Origin: Oribacterium sp. UBA4274
GTDB lineage: Bacteria > Bacillota > Clostridia > Lachnospirales > Lachnospiraceae
NCBI GenBank assembly: GCA_002396005.1
Contig: DGVW01000030.1
Location: 1-26,606, forward strand
Direction of reading: 5' to 3'
Length of the DNA stretch: 26,606 bases
Positions 8,338 through 17,514 of this stretch are shown here, one piece after another. Under the pieces are notes generated by a model that did no database searches, was not told the DNA's origin, and worked only from the letters and a program-made list of their open reading frames with translations. How positions within the stretch are numbered: the stretch's first letter is position 1; each line of letters begins with the position of its first letter. Both the position numbers and the translations under genes were made by a program.

Positions 8338-9783
8338 TCAGTTCTTAGAAGCAGCAAGCTCCTTCTGTGCAACTTCTCTCTTCTTGATAACAGGAAGAAT
8401 CACTCCAAGAGCAGTAAGTACACATGGAGTAACGATATTAAGGCACATAGTAAATGCATCTTCATCATAAACACCAAGTAAGCAGCAAGCCGCTGTTACA
8501 AAGAAGCACCATCCGCCGGCAACAAGAGCAATTGTATTGTTCTTTACAAAACGATACTCAGGAGCATACTTGGCTCCGGCCTTACGAAGTGCGATGTAAG
8601 CTGCAAATACCCAAAGATAACGCATAGGCATGCAAACTGAATTGAGCTTTGTAAGCTGCTTAAGAACTACTGCGGCACCAGGAACAAATGACTGGATAAG
8701 GATGATAGCACCCGAAAGTACTGCAACCATCTTGATACCATTTATATAGGCACCGGACTCATTCTTCTTGAGAAGAGCTGAAGGAATGAACTCCTGTGCA
8801 TCCTCGTTGTCAAGAAGCATACGAAGAGGTGCATCGATACTGATTACAAGTGTTGAAAGCTGACCGACAACATTGCAAAGTGCATAGATGATCAGAAGTG
8901 AATCGCCGATACCATAGTAAGCTCCGAGCTTCTGGAATGCCCAGTAAGAACCATTTGAAACATAAGAGTTGAAGCTCTCCTCAGATTCGTTGATAACTGC
9001 AGGATCAAACATCATACCCATGGCAATGGTTCCAAGGATAGCACATACAACGACCATGATTGCAAGAGTGATCATAGCTCTTGGGAATCCCTTACTTGGA
9101 TTCTCTACCTTATTTACATAAGGTGAAATCTTCTCACATCCGCCTACAGCAAAAACAAGAATAGAAAGGGATGTAAAGTACTTAACATCAAACTGTGGAA
9201 CGAGGCTCTTCATGCTGAAATCCATAGATACATAATCAGCACCCGGATTGATAGCACGTGCTCCAAAGATCATGATGATGTAGAGGATAGACATTACGAA
9301 CATGCTTGATCCGGCAATAGTTGCAAGCTTCTTGAGCGGATTAAGACCGCGGCTGGCTACCCAGCAGAACACAAGGAGTATTGCAAATGTAATAAGCTGT
9401 ACACCGATTGTAGGGAATGTATCATATGTTTCAGCATTGCGGAATACTGCCCAGCTGAGCGCCTTAAGTCCACCTGATGACTTGCTGGCGATATATGTAA
9501 TATGACATGCCCAATATGTCCAGCCTGCATAGTAAGCAAGCTTAGGGCCTGTTGTCTTTAAAATCCATGAGCTTACTCCACCGCCTGACTCTTTAAATGC
9601 TGAGCCAAGCTCTCCAACCATAAGTGCATATGGAATGAAGTAAAGTGCAAACATCAAAATCCAGCTGAAGATAACCTGGATACCATTGAAGTAGACGAAA
9701 CCGTTAAGAACATTTCCAAATCCCCATACTGTTGAAAATGCCATAAACGCGAGAGTCGTCCATGTAATACGTTTTGAATCCAT
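8338..9783 (-). CDS. Amino-acid permease, APC superfamily (YjeM/GadC-like)
   Basis: A 481-residue integral membrane protein with about 12 hydrophobic segments and no soluble domain. The N-terminal region (WGFGNVLNGFVYFNGIQ, then FIPYALMVGELGSAF and ESGGGVSSW) resembles the YjeM and glutamate/GABA-antiporter branch of the amino acid-polyamine-organocation superfamily. It probably moves an amino acid, by symport or by exchange; the substrate cannot be told. A good AAAGGAGA site precedes the ATG. It lies 114 nt after an aminopeptidase gene on the same strand with no clear terminator between, so the pair may be co-transcribed: one frees amino acids from peptides, the other transports them. A terminator follows. 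Confidence 0.88.
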   Translation of the reverse strand: MDSKRITWTTLAFMAFSTVWGFGNVLNGFVYFNGIQVIFSWILMFALYFIPYALMVGELGSAFKESGGGVSSWILKTTGPKLAYYAGWTYWACHITYIASKSSGGLKALSWAVFRNAETYDTFPTIGVQLITFAILLVFCWVASRGLNPLKKLATIAGSSMFVMSILYIIMIFGARAINPGADYVSMDFSMKSLVPQFDVKYFTSLSILVFAVGGCEKISPYVNKVENPSKGFPRAMITLAIMVVVCAILGTIAMGMMFDPAVINESEESFNSYVSNGSYWAFQKLGAYYGIGDSLLIIYALCNVVGQLSTLVISIDAPLRMLLDNEDAQEFIPSALLKKNESGAYINGIKMVAVLSGAIILIQSFVPGAAVVLKQLTKLNSVCMPMRYLWVFAAYIALRKAGAKYAPEYRFVKNNTIALVAGGWCFFVTAACCLLGVYDEDAFTMCLNIVTPCVLTALGVILPVIKKREVAQKELAASKN

Positions 9784-9868
9784 AACAAAAACTCTCCTTT
9801 ATTCTCGCAAAGCTGATTCATACTTTGCTTTTTTACCGAAAGCCTCATTTTATGCTTTCTATATGTTT

Positions 9869-9899
9869 AGTACATGTGATATGCCAAACCACATATACT
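9869..9899 (-). repeat. Inverted repeat overlapping aminopeptidase stop codon
   Basis: Arms 9890-9899 (AGTATATGTG on the minus strand) and 9869-9878 (CACATGTACT) pair over 10 bp with one G-U and an 11-nt loop. There is no T-run after it, so it is not a standard terminator. It may be an intercistronic hairpin affecting mRNA stability or read-through into the permease gene. Confidence 0.45.
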
Positions 9900-11217
9900 A
9901 GAACTTAAGCTTATAATTTCCATCCCCTGTTCCCTCTACAGATGATGAGAACAGTACTCTTGCTGCTTCCACAAGATATGCAGTGTCTTTGGAACCTGCT
10001 GTTTCATAGGGTGAATGCATGGCAAGCTGAGGAAGTCCGATATCCACAGTATTAAGTGCCACCTGGCTCTGTGAAATATTTCCGAGAGTCGATCCTCCCA
10101 ACATATCGGAACGGTTTGTAAATGTCTGGTACGGAACTGAAGCCTCCTCGCAGACGGCGCGCATAATGGCCCCTGATACAGCATCAGTTGTGTACTTCTG
10201 GTTTGCACTGTACTTAATAACAATACCCTTGTTCATATAAGGACGATTTGTAGGGTCTGTCTTCTCAGGATGATTCGGATGTACTGCATGAGCATTATCA
10301 GCCGATACCAGAAAGCTTGATGCTATGCTCATGAGATAATCATCCTCTGTTCTGCCGAGACTTCTGTTTATACGATGAAGTGTATCCTTGAGAAATGTAC
10401 TTGCTGCGCCCTGTTTTGTACCGGAACCTACTTCCTCGTTATCAAAAACACAGTGAACTGCCACCGAGTCCTTAGGATCAGCCTGAAGAAATCCCTGAAG
10501 TGATGCAAATGCACACTGCAGATCATCAAGTCTTCCACTTGCGATGAACTCCTTATTAAGTCCAAGCATAGTTGCAGGCATACGGTTATATAAGAAAAGA
10601 TCTGTATCAAGGATATCTGAAACCTCGCAGCCTGCCTCATGTGCTATCAGCTTAAGGAATGCATCCTTTTCCTCACCCTTCTCGCAGAAAAGAGGCAGCA
10701 TATCAACCTGCGCATTAAATGCATATCCGTCATTAACCTGACGATTCATATGTATAGCAAGATTTGGAATGATCATGAGATCACGGTCAACATTTACAAG
10801 TCTTGTTTCGATGCCCTCCTGAGTCCTGATGATGATTCTTCCTGCAACAGAAAGCGGTCTGTCCAGCCAAGGAGCACAAAGCATACCACCGTATTTCTCA
10901 ACATTGAGCTTTACATACTGATTGTCGATAGTGATCTCTGCGTTAGACTTGATCTTGAAAACAGGTGAATCGCAATGACTTGCCATCATCTGAAATCCTG
11001 TATAATCCTTCTTAGGTATACGAAATGCGATAACCGCCGAATCATTTCTGGTAACAAAGTATCCTTTTCCGGCTTCAAGCTTCCAAGGCATACCTTCATA
11101 TACACGGGTAAGACCGGCATCCAGAAGTGTCTTGCACATATTGTCTACAGCAAAAAATGCATTGGGACTATGATTCAAAAAAGAAATCAGTTCTTCATTA
11201 ACCTTCTCAAAATCCAT
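9898..11217 (-). CDS. M18-family metalloaminopeptidase
   Basis: A 439-residue cytoplasmic zinc aminopeptidase of the M18 family (relatives of aspartyl aminopeptidase and yeast Ape1), which removes N-terminal, often acidic, residues from peptides. The expected metal and catalytic residues are all present: H81 in ASHCDSP, D231 in SGRLDD, E261/E262 in DNEEVGSGT, D307 in SADNAHAVHPN and H401 in AMHSPYE. Length is normal for the family. The ATG has an AGAGG site upstream, and a consensus promoter lies about 115 nt ahead. The downstream gene is an amino-acid permease, which supports a role in peptide turnover or nutrition. Substrate preference is not visible. Confidence 0.94.
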   Translation of the reverse strand: MDFEKVNEELISFLNHSPNAFFAVDNMCKTLLDAGLTRVYEGMPWKLEAGKGYFVTRNDSAVIAFRIPKKDYTGFQMMASHCDSPVFKIKSNAEITIDNQYVKLNVEKYGGMLCAPWLDRPLSVAGRIIIRTQEGIETRLVNVDRDLMIIPNLAIHMNRQVNDGYAFNAQVDMLPLFCEKGEEKDAFLKLIAHEAGCEVSDILDTDLFLYNRMPATMLGLNKEFIASGRLDDLQCAFASLQGFLQADPKDSVAVHCVFDNEEVGSGTKQGAASTFLKDTLHRINRSLGRTEDDYLMSIASSFLVSADNAHAVHPNHPEKTDPTNRPYMNKGIVIKYSANQKYTTDAVSGAIMRAVCEEASVPYQTFTNRSDMLGGSTLGNISQSQVALNTVDIGLPQLAMHSPYETAGSKDTAYLVEAARVLFSSSVEGTGDGNYKLKF

Positions 11218-11331
11218 ATTGATTTTCCTCTCTTATAATGTCATATCGATAATAATGATTTTCGGAAATCGATAAATATATTTTATATATTAATTTTATA
11301 TTCTTTGAGTCAATATTTAATATGCTCCGAG

Positions 11332-11360
11332 ATTATAACACGAGATCAAACACGACTCAA
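11332..11360 (-). promoter_or_regulatory. Sigma-A promoter of the aminopeptidase gene
   Basis: Minus strand TTGAGT (complement of 11355-11360), a 17-nt spacer and a perfect TATAAT (complement of 11332-11337). It predicts a leader of roughly 105 nt. A second, weaker candidate TTGACT (complement of 11308-11313) lies between it and the gene. Confidence 0.75.
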
Positions 11361-11648
11361 CCGATTGATATATTTAAGTTTCTCATATTTTATAACTAAT
11401 TTTTATAAACTATATGAATGATATTTATGTCCATTATTCCTCCTATACATACAAATGTCCGTACCTAACATACATCAGGTATTTACCGCGTTGAATTGAT
11501 GATTTACCCAAAAACGGCTGAATTACAGGCACTTATACTTAAATTATTTTAGCGATTTTTCGTGTTAAATCGTGTCTGTAAAGTCCTTTTAAAATCCATT
11601 AAAAATCATGTCATTGTCTTTTGGATACATTTTCCGTTTTATCAATTG
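11361..11648. other. Gene-free region between ktrA and the aminopeptidase promoter
   Basis: AT-rich DNA with no credible gene. A small inverted repeat (CGATTT/AAATCG, around 11553-11572) is present, but no intrinsic terminator with a T-run could be found for the ktrBA unit. The minus-strand sequence after the ktrA stop does not encode a continuation of that protein: the next in-frame stop comes after about 20 codons of unrelated sequence. Confidence 0.5.
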
Positions 11649-12092
11649 CTAATCTGCTGTTTCACTTTTCTTCCTGTCTTTCCTAAGGATGTTGTCCACC
11701 ATAAAAATTGCCATCTCCTTTTCAGGGAATATGATTTCGTCGGCGCCGATTTTTTTTAGCACCTTCCCCATTCTTTCAGAACTCGCCTTGGCGATAACTC
11801 TGTGAACTCCGGCCTCCTTGGCAATCATGGTGCAAGTGATGCTTGCCTCCATACTGCAGCCCATAGCCACTATAACTGTTCCCATGCTGCCCAGTCCCAG
11901 CTTCTCCACCGCATCAGGATCAGATAGATCACAAGTCACAGCTATATCGGCAAATTCAGATAAACGATTTACAGTTTCCTCGCGTTTATCGGCTATCAAA
12001 ACATCCATCCCATTCTCAAAAAGTTCCTTGACTGTATAGGTTCCAAATCTGCCCAGTCCCAGAACTGCCACCGCCTTTTTCTTATCTGTCAT
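11649..12092 (-). CDS. KtrA/TrkA-type potassium channel regulator, RCK_N domain only
   Basis: A 147-residue cytoplasmic protein with the nucleotide-binding Rossmann domain of potassium-uptake regulators: the glycine-rich GLGRFG (residues 12-17), an acidic end of the second strand (IADKRE), and AMGCSMEAS further on. These domains bind ATP/ADP or NAD(H) and gate a KtrB/TrkH channel. Usual KtrA proteins run to about 220 residues because a C-terminal RCK_C domain follows; here the protein stops soon after GADEIIFPEKEMA and a basic tail. I found no frameshifted remainder downstream. The ATG has a GAGGGG site. It follows the channel gene after 55 nt, forming a ktrBA unit. Identity is firm; the missing domain is discussed as a finding. 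Confidence 0.88.
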   Translation of the reverse strand: MTDKKKAVAVLGLGRFGTYTVKELFENGMDVLIADKREETVNRLSEFADIAVTCDLSDPDAVEKLGLGSMGTVIVAMGCSMEASITCTMIAKEAGVHRVIAKASSERMGKVLKKIGADEIIFPEKEMAIFMVDNILRKDRKKSETAD

Positions 12093-12147
12093 AGATATCC
12101 CCTCTCTTAGTCACAATTACATATATTTTATAAACTACAGTTGCAAA

Positions 12148-13548
12148 CTATCCTATATAAAATTTTCCCTCTGCATATTTCAGAACTTCATTTGGCTTCT
12201 TTTTTCTTCTGAATAGCATAACAAGTGATATCGGCCCTATCCTTCCGAGGTACATACCTATTATGATAATGATCCTGCCGGCACAGTTGAGAGATGATGT
12301 AAGATTTCTGGACAGTCCTACTGTTCCGGTAGCGCTGAAGGTCTCGTACAGCGCATCAATAGTTGATATATCTTCATCAGCAAACATCAAAAGGATACTC
12401 AGTACCATAGTTGTCATAAAGCTGATAATAATAATCGCCAAAGCACGATGTATGGTCTCAAAGGAGAAAGACCTGTTGAAGACCACCGGCTTTATGTTAC
12501 TCTTCATAGAACTGATTCCGTAAAGTATAAGTGCAAAAAATGTCACTGTCTTTACGCCGCCTGCCGTACCCACAGGTGATCCACCTACAAACATAAACAT
12601 AAGTCCTATTAAAGATGTTGATTCTCTCAGCTTGTCCTGTGGAACCGCCGCAAAGCCCGCCGTTCTGTAGGTAACAGACTGAAACAGGCTGTTCAGTATC
12701 TTTCCTTTAAAGGACATCTGTCCGATTGTTTCCGGGTTGCTATATTCACCCAGAAATGTCAGCACTGTTCCCGCCAGAATAAACGATGCGGTCAGACACA
12801 GAACAAGGCGGCTATGCTCATTGAGCCTGACCACTACTGTGCTGTCTCTTTTACGCAAGTAATAGTTTTTTACAAATTTAATGATATCGAACCAGACAAC
12901 GAAACCGAGGCCGCCAAGCACTATAAGAAACATGGTGATCCCCAGCAGCATAGCATTCTGATTAAAGCTGCATAAGCTGTCAGATCCTATCACATCGATG
13001 CCTGCATTGCAAAAGGCCGATATTGAATGAAATACTGCATAATATAAACCCTTCAAGCCATAAATCGGCACAAATACAAAAGCTGAAAGCACAGCGCCAA
13101 TAGCCTCAACGACAAATATTGCCGCCACCACTCTCTGACAGAATCGTACTACTCCCTTGGTGGAATCCAGATTAAAGGAATCCATCATAAGCACACGGGC
13201 TTTCAGAGACAGCCCCCGCCCCAGAAGCACAATCATAATGGCAGATATACATACTACTCCGATACCTCCGATCTGAATCAGAATCAATATGATGATCTGC
13301 CCGAACAATGTCCAGTGAGAGAATGTATCGACCACCACAAGTCCGGTTATACAAACAGAAGTAGTTGAAGTAAACAACGCTGTCAGGATGCTTGTTCTTT
13401 CTCCTGCTGCAGTTGCCCATGGCAGAAGGAGCAGCAACGTTCCAATCAGAATTGCCGACAGAAAGCTAACAGCTATAGTTTTAGTAGTATCAAAACTACT
13501 GACATCAATTTTTCTTTTCTTTATCTTTTTCCTCTTAATAATCCTCAT
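12148..13548 (-). CDS. KtrB/TrkH-family potassium transporter, membrane subunit
   Basis: Membrane pore of a sodium- or proton-dependent potassium uptake system. It carries the four pore-loop repeats with their filter glycines: SVCITGL, AFCNAGID, TYRTAGF and SATGTVG, plus the conserved FVGGSPVGTAGGVKT stretch. It lacks extra N-terminal helices, so it is closer to KtrB than to E. coli TrkH. I place the start at the ATG 13548 (467 residues), about 4 nt after AGAGGGGG; the adjacent ATG at 13551 is an alternative. A longer frame to 13620 would begin inside the upstream terminator palindrome and is not credible. The following ktrA gene encodes its regulator. No separate promoter is obvious in the short gap after the terminator. 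Confidence 0.92.
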   Translation of the reverse strand: MRIIKRKKIKKRKIDVSSFDTTKTIAVSFLSAILIGTLLLLLPWATAAGERTSILTALFTSTTSVCITGLVVVDTFSHWTLFGQIIILILIQIGGIGVVCISAIMIVLLGRGLSLKARVLMMDSFNLDSTKGVVRFCQRVVAAIFVVEAIGAVLSAFVFVPIYGLKGLYYAVFHSISAFCNAGIDVIGSDSLCSFNQNAMLLGITMFLIVLGGLGFVVWFDIIKFVKNYYLRKRDSTVVVRLNEHSRLVLCLTASFILAGTVLTFLGEYSNPETIGQMSFKGKILNSLFQSVTYRTAGFAAVPQDKLRESTSLIGLMFMFVGGSPVGTAGGVKTVTFFALILYGISSMKSNIKPVVFNRSFSFETIHRALAIIIISFMTTMVLSILLMFADEDISTIDALYETFSATGTVGLSRNLTSSLNCAGRIIIIIGMYLGRIGPISLVMLFRRKKKPNEVLKYAEGKFYIG

Positions 13549-13583
13549 CATACCCCCTCTTACGTTTTTAAGAATAATGTACC

Positions 13584-13612
13584 AAAAAGGCGTAGCAGCT
13601 GCTACGCCTTTT
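13584..13612 (-). terminator. Perfectly palindromic terminator of the ABC export operon
   Basis: A 28-bp perfect palindrome (13585-13612, centre CAG|CTG) with GGCGTAGCAG arms is followed on the minus strand by TTTTT. It lies 40 nt after the adaptor gene and just upstream of ktrB. It is symmetric and could also work on the other strand. Confidence 0.88.
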
Positions 13613-13651
13613 ACATTCAAAGCAATAATTATATGTTGTCAGAATAAAACA

Positions 13652-15175
13652 TTACTGTTCATAGATCACTTCCTTGACTTCTTCGCCAACATATTCGATT
13701 ACCTGAGGATCCATGATTACATGATCACCGACAGATATACCGCTGACCGCTATCATATCATTATCACTGACTCCTGTTTCAACATACTTCTTTGTGACGA
13801 TACCATCCTCCAGTACATAAATATATGAACCATTATCGTCGTCATATACGCATCCCAGTGGAATACTCAGAGCATCTGCTTCCTCATCAAGCTTTAATGT
13901 AACATCTGCTTCCAGACCGACAATCAATTTGTCAGTAGTATCAATCTTGATCTCGACAACAGCCTTAGCCTTTCCGCTTGCATCATTTTCAGCCGTCTGC
14001 TGAATCTTTGAAACCTTGCCGCTATAGACCTTATCTCCTATTCTTATCTCAGCCATCTGCCCTTCTTTAATAGAAGCCACATCATATTTTGAAACCTTCA
14101 TTTTGACAACATAGTCATCATCGGTTTCGATAACAACCATAGGCGCACCTTTCTCTACAGCAGCACCCTTGTCCACATAGCAGGCAGTAACTATTCCGTC
14201 ACTTGTTGCCGATGTTCCGGCTTTTGCTTTGTTAAGTTCCTTTTCAACATTGGCGAGATTCTGATCATACAGCATAACCTGCTGTTCTCTGCCGTAAATG
14301 TCTCCATTACTCAAAAGCATGGTCTGAGCAAATTCCTTCTGACTCTTTGCTTCATTCCAGATTTTCAGAACTGTTTCCATGTTGGCCTGAAGTTCCAGAT
14401 ACTTCTCGTGATTTTCAGGATTCATGCCTTCTACAGGAAGTGTCAGCTTGTCTACCTGAATATCAGACAGCTCTCTCTGAAGCTTTACGATCTGTTCATG
14501 AAGATCGGTAGCCTTATCTACCTTTTTATCAATCCTGTTTTTTCTGCTGCTTTCTCGATCGTTATCATCGTACTCATCCTCTGACAGGAGCTCGATTTTC
14601 TTGAGTTCTACTTCCACCTGAGCCAGATCCTGCTGCTTTTCCGCTATTCTTGCCTGGAGCTTCAACTCATCAGATTCGTACTCCTTCAAGCTCTGTGTAA
14701 TAAAACGATCCTCCTTGTAGGTTTCATTGCTGAGCTTCCGCATTTCCTGTTCCAATGATGTATAAGTCATGGCACAATTGTTGATCTGAGCAGTAGCATC
14801 ATTCATCATTTTCTCATACTTTGCCTTTTTGCTCTTATCAGCATCCAGAATCAGCTTGCTGTATTCAGCTTCTGTCTTGGCATACTGCGCCTGCCGTTCA
14901 TGAGAATCCACAACATAGTCAACAAGCTTATCACCTACGGATACTCTGTCACCGACCTGAACGTTTCTTGAGTCAACAACTCCGGTAACATCAGCGTACA
15001 CAGTAGTGGATTTGTTTCCGGACACTCTTCCTGTACCATTTACTTCAGGTGATATCGTATTCTTCCCTGCTACCACAACTATAAGAGTTTCCGGCTGCAT
15101 GCAGTACCATACTCCTCCGGCTATGGCGCCAATGATGATCAACCCTAATACAACCCTTTTTACATATTTAATCAT
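13652..15175 (-). CDS. HlyD/RND-type membrane-fusion (adaptor) protein of an ABC exporter
   Basis: A 507-residue protein anchored by one N-terminal membrane helix (about residues 4-25). A barrel-sandwich (lipoyl-like) half follows with GRVSGNKSTTVYADVTGVV; then a very long charged helical region (about 90-325) predicted to form coiled coils; the second lipoyl half GIVTACYVDKGAAVEKG; then beta-barrel and membrane-proximal domains to the end. It would link the FtsX-like permease to the cell exterior or envelope. The ATG at 15175 shares its A with the TGA of the permease gene (TGATG), with AAGGAG 7 nt upstream; the GTG at 15178 is a less likely start. Last gene of the operon. The exported substrate is unknown; related systems carry antimicrobial peptides, macrolides or lipoproteins. 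Confidence 0.88.
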   Translation of the reverse strand: MIKYVKRVVLGLIIIGAIAGGVWYCMQPETLIVVVAGKNTISPEVNGTGRVSGNKSTTVYADVTGVVDSRNVQVGDRVSVGDKLVDYVVDSHERQAQYAKTEAEYSKLILDADKSKKAKYEKMMNDATAQINNCAMTYTSLEQEMRKLSNETYKEDRFITQSLKEYESDELKLQARIAEKQQDLAQVEVELKKIELLSEDEYDDNDRESSRKNRIDKKVDKATDLHEQIVKLQRELSDIQVDKLTLPVEGMNPENHEKYLELQANMETVLKIWNEAKSQKEFAQTMLLSNGDIYGREQQVMLYDQNLANVEKELNKAKAGTSATSDGIVTACYVDKGAAVEKGAPMVVIETDDDYVVKMKVSKYDVASIKEGQMAEIRIGDKVYSGKVSKIQQTAENDASGKAKAVVEIKIDTTDKLIVGLEADVTLKLDEEADALSIPLGCVYDDDNGSYIYVLEDGIVTKKYVETGVSDNDMIAVSGISVGDHVIMDPQVIEYVGEEVKEVIYEQ

Positions 15176-17508
15176 CACTCTACTCCTTTCAGGGCTTCAA
15201 CCATGTTTATGCTCTTCACTCTCGAAGATATGACGGAATTAACTACTCCGGACAAGACAAAAGAAACCATAAACGCCAAAAGATACGGAACTATGCTCAC
15301 CTTATAGATAAAATCCGATGAGTAATCAACATTCTCCATCGTGAAAACAAGGATTTTCTTACCCAACAAGAGTCCAAACAAAGTTCCCAAACCATCGACG
15401 ATTAAGTTCTGCTGATTTAGTATCCAACGGATGTTTCCTGAAGAAAATCCCAAAACCTTGAGAGTTGCCACCTCTCTTACTTTTTCAACAAAGGACAAAA
15501 TACCCAGATTATACATAACAACAATTCCCAAAAGTACAGCGATAACCATAACATAATAAACTTCCTGTTCGGTGCTTGCACTTTTCAACTTCATCGATCT
15601 TATGTATTCTTCCTTTGAAAATACACTGATAATCTCCGGCCTTTCCGTAACGAATTTTTTGGGAACCGTCATGTTGGTATAGACCACATTCGGTCGGAAC
15701 TCGCCTTCTATACTCTCAAAATATGATCGTTTCATGGCGATTCCCTGTTCGCTCGGAACCTTATAAACACTATAAACTTTTCCTTTGAAATATTTCTTAA
15801 CGCCCGGAAGTCTGAAAGTTATAATGTCTCCGTTTTCTACTCCCAATTCCTCCATAACTCTGGAGCAGGCTGCAATACCATCATTAGGCAGTTCCATAAA
15901 ATTGCCATCCGGATCCTGAAAACGTAAGAGATTGCCCTTGTCAACGACATTCACATAATACAGCCTCTTTTGATCATCTTTCATAACATCCGTTTCTATC
16001 GTTTGAAGCATTTGCCCCTTATACCGCATGCAATAATCATATACCGTGTTATAATCGGTACCATAGGCAAAACCTATCTGGTAGTTTGACGGAGTCAACC
16101 GGTTATACTTCCAGTCTCTGACGCCCTTGTTCAGTTCATCCATACCGAAAGCCGTAAACATCAGAGCAGTACATAAAGTAACACCAAGTATACCTGCAAC
16201 AGTTCTGACCCTGTTTCTGTTAATGTCTCTGATATTCCATCTGGTGGCAAAACTCAACTTTTTCCAGATAAAAGTTTTTTCTATAAACCCAGCTCCGGAC
16301 ATAACCGGCGGCGCAGGTCGGAGTATTTCAGAAGCTCTAAGCGACAAGAGCTTTCTGCAGGACATATAGTTTGTTCCGGCAGACATAAGTGCAACTGCAA
16401 GTATCATCAATACGACATTGGAAGATACTTCCATCCTGTCATAAGGATTGCAATAATACAACTTCATGATTGCAAATATGTATGTTCCAAGGGTGTACCA
16501 TCCTGCCACCGCCCCGAGAACACAGCCAAGAACGCAGACGATCACCGAATATGCTATATAGTGTATGAATACTACTTCGCTGGAGAATCCGAGAGCCTTG
16601 AAGGTTCCGATTATTGTCCTCTGTTTAAGAACAAGTCTCGTCATGGTTGAAACAATACCAAGAAGCGCTATGGAAATAAAAAGACTAGGGAATACTATCC
16701 CCAGAATTTCATCTGAGTCCAGATCCGTATGTAAGGAATCATGTCCTTCATCGTCTTTTTTTGAAACGCATTCTACATCCAAACCTGAAAACTTGTCTTT
16801 TATCACAAGTTTAAGATCTTCTGTTTCTTTCTTTTCAGCCTCAGTAAGCTCGAACTGATTTGTGACATTTTCAATATCTACATAAATTCTGTCAAACCTG
16901 AGCTCTCCGCCCGGATACTCACCGGAATCCAAAAATGCATATCCATAGGCACCGACATCCGGCTCAATATAGGTACTGTCGATCATAAAATACATATGAT
17001 CCGGATTTTCGATGATACCTACAACGGTTTCATCGAATTCAACTCCATCACAAATCAGAGTAAGCTTCTCTCCTAATTCAATTCCCTGCCTCTCGGAAAA
17101 ATATCTGTCTATCCAGATTCCCTGTGTATCTCTTTCAAATGGTATACCCTTCGAGACAATCATTCTGGAGATATTATTGGATTCTATAAAATTGAACTCA
17201 AGCTTTAGTTCTTCACCATTCAAACGGACTTTTCCGTTTGTTGTATACCTGAATTCAGCATCCTTGACCGCCGGAATACTTTTAACAGTCTGCAGATCCT
17301 CTCTGGAAAATCCGGCGGACGATATATTCATATCCATGAAATTGGTATCTCTCAGATACTCATCCGTGGAATTGCCAAGACCGGAAACTATAGAGTCAAA
17401 AGACTCCATCATAAACATGGCAAAAAAGCACATGACAAATATAGCCAGGAACTGAACAAAATTGGCTTTCAGGTCTCTGATAAGTTTGATAACAAAATTT
17501 TTTGTCAT
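15175..17508 (-). CDS. FtsX-like ABC transporter permease (duplicated FtsX domain)
   Basis: A 777-residue membrane protein with two FtsX repeats and about eight membrane segments. Topology read from the sequence: one helix near residues 17-37, a large outside domain, three helices in the region about 265-385, one helix near VAGILGVTLCTALMF, a second outside domain, then three final helices. The outside domains and lack of a channel-like core fit the type VII (MacB/LolCDE/BceB) class, which works as a mechanical pump and not as a classic importer. The gene begins 6 nt after the ATPase stop with a poor ribosome site, so it probably depends on translational coupling. It ends with a one-base overlap with the adaptor gene. 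ATPase, permease and adaptor are expected to form one export complex. Confidence 0.9.
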   Translation of the reverse strand: MTKNFVIKLIRDLKANFVQFLAIFVMCFFAMFMMESFDSIVSGLGNSTDEYLRDTNFMDMNISSAGFSREDLQTVKSIPAVKDAEFRYTTNGKVRLNGEELKLEFNFIESNNISRMIVSKGIPFERDTQGIWIDRYFSERQGIELGEKLTLICDGVEFDETVVGIIENPDHMYFMIDSTYIEPDVGAYGYAFLDSGEYPGGELRFDRIYVDIENVTNQFELTEAEKKETEDLKLVIKDKFSGLDVECVSKKDDEGHDSLHTDLDSDEILGIVFPSLFISIALLGIVSTMTRLVLKQRTIIGTFKALGFSSEVVFIHYIAYSVIVCVLGCVLGAVAGWYTLGTYIFAIMKLYYCNPYDRMEVSSNVVLMILAVALMSAGTNYMSCRKLLSLRASEILRPAPPVMSGAGFIEKTFIWKKLSFATRWNIRDINRNRVRTVAGILGVTLCTALMFTAFGMDELNKGVRDWKYNRLTPSNYQIGFAYGTDYNTVYDYCMRYKGQMLQTIETDVMKDDQKRLYYVNVVDKGNLLRFQDPDGNFMELPNDGIAACSRVMEELGVENGDIITFRLPGVKKYFKGKVYSVYKVPSEQGIAMKRSYFESIEGEFRPNVVYTNMTVPKKFVTERPEIISVFSKEEYIRSMKLKSASTEQEVYYVMVIAVLLGIVVMYNLGILSFVEKVREVATLKVLGFSSGNIRWILNQQNLIVDGLGTLFGLLLGKKILVFTMENVDYSSDFIYKVSIVPYLLAFMVSFVLSGVVNSVISSRVKSINMVEALKGVE

Positions 17509-17514
17509 AATTTT

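Noticed and set aside
13549..13620. N-terminal extension of ktrB
   Set aside because: The extra residues are translated from the terminator palindrome; a good ribosome site sits at the internal ATG pair instead.
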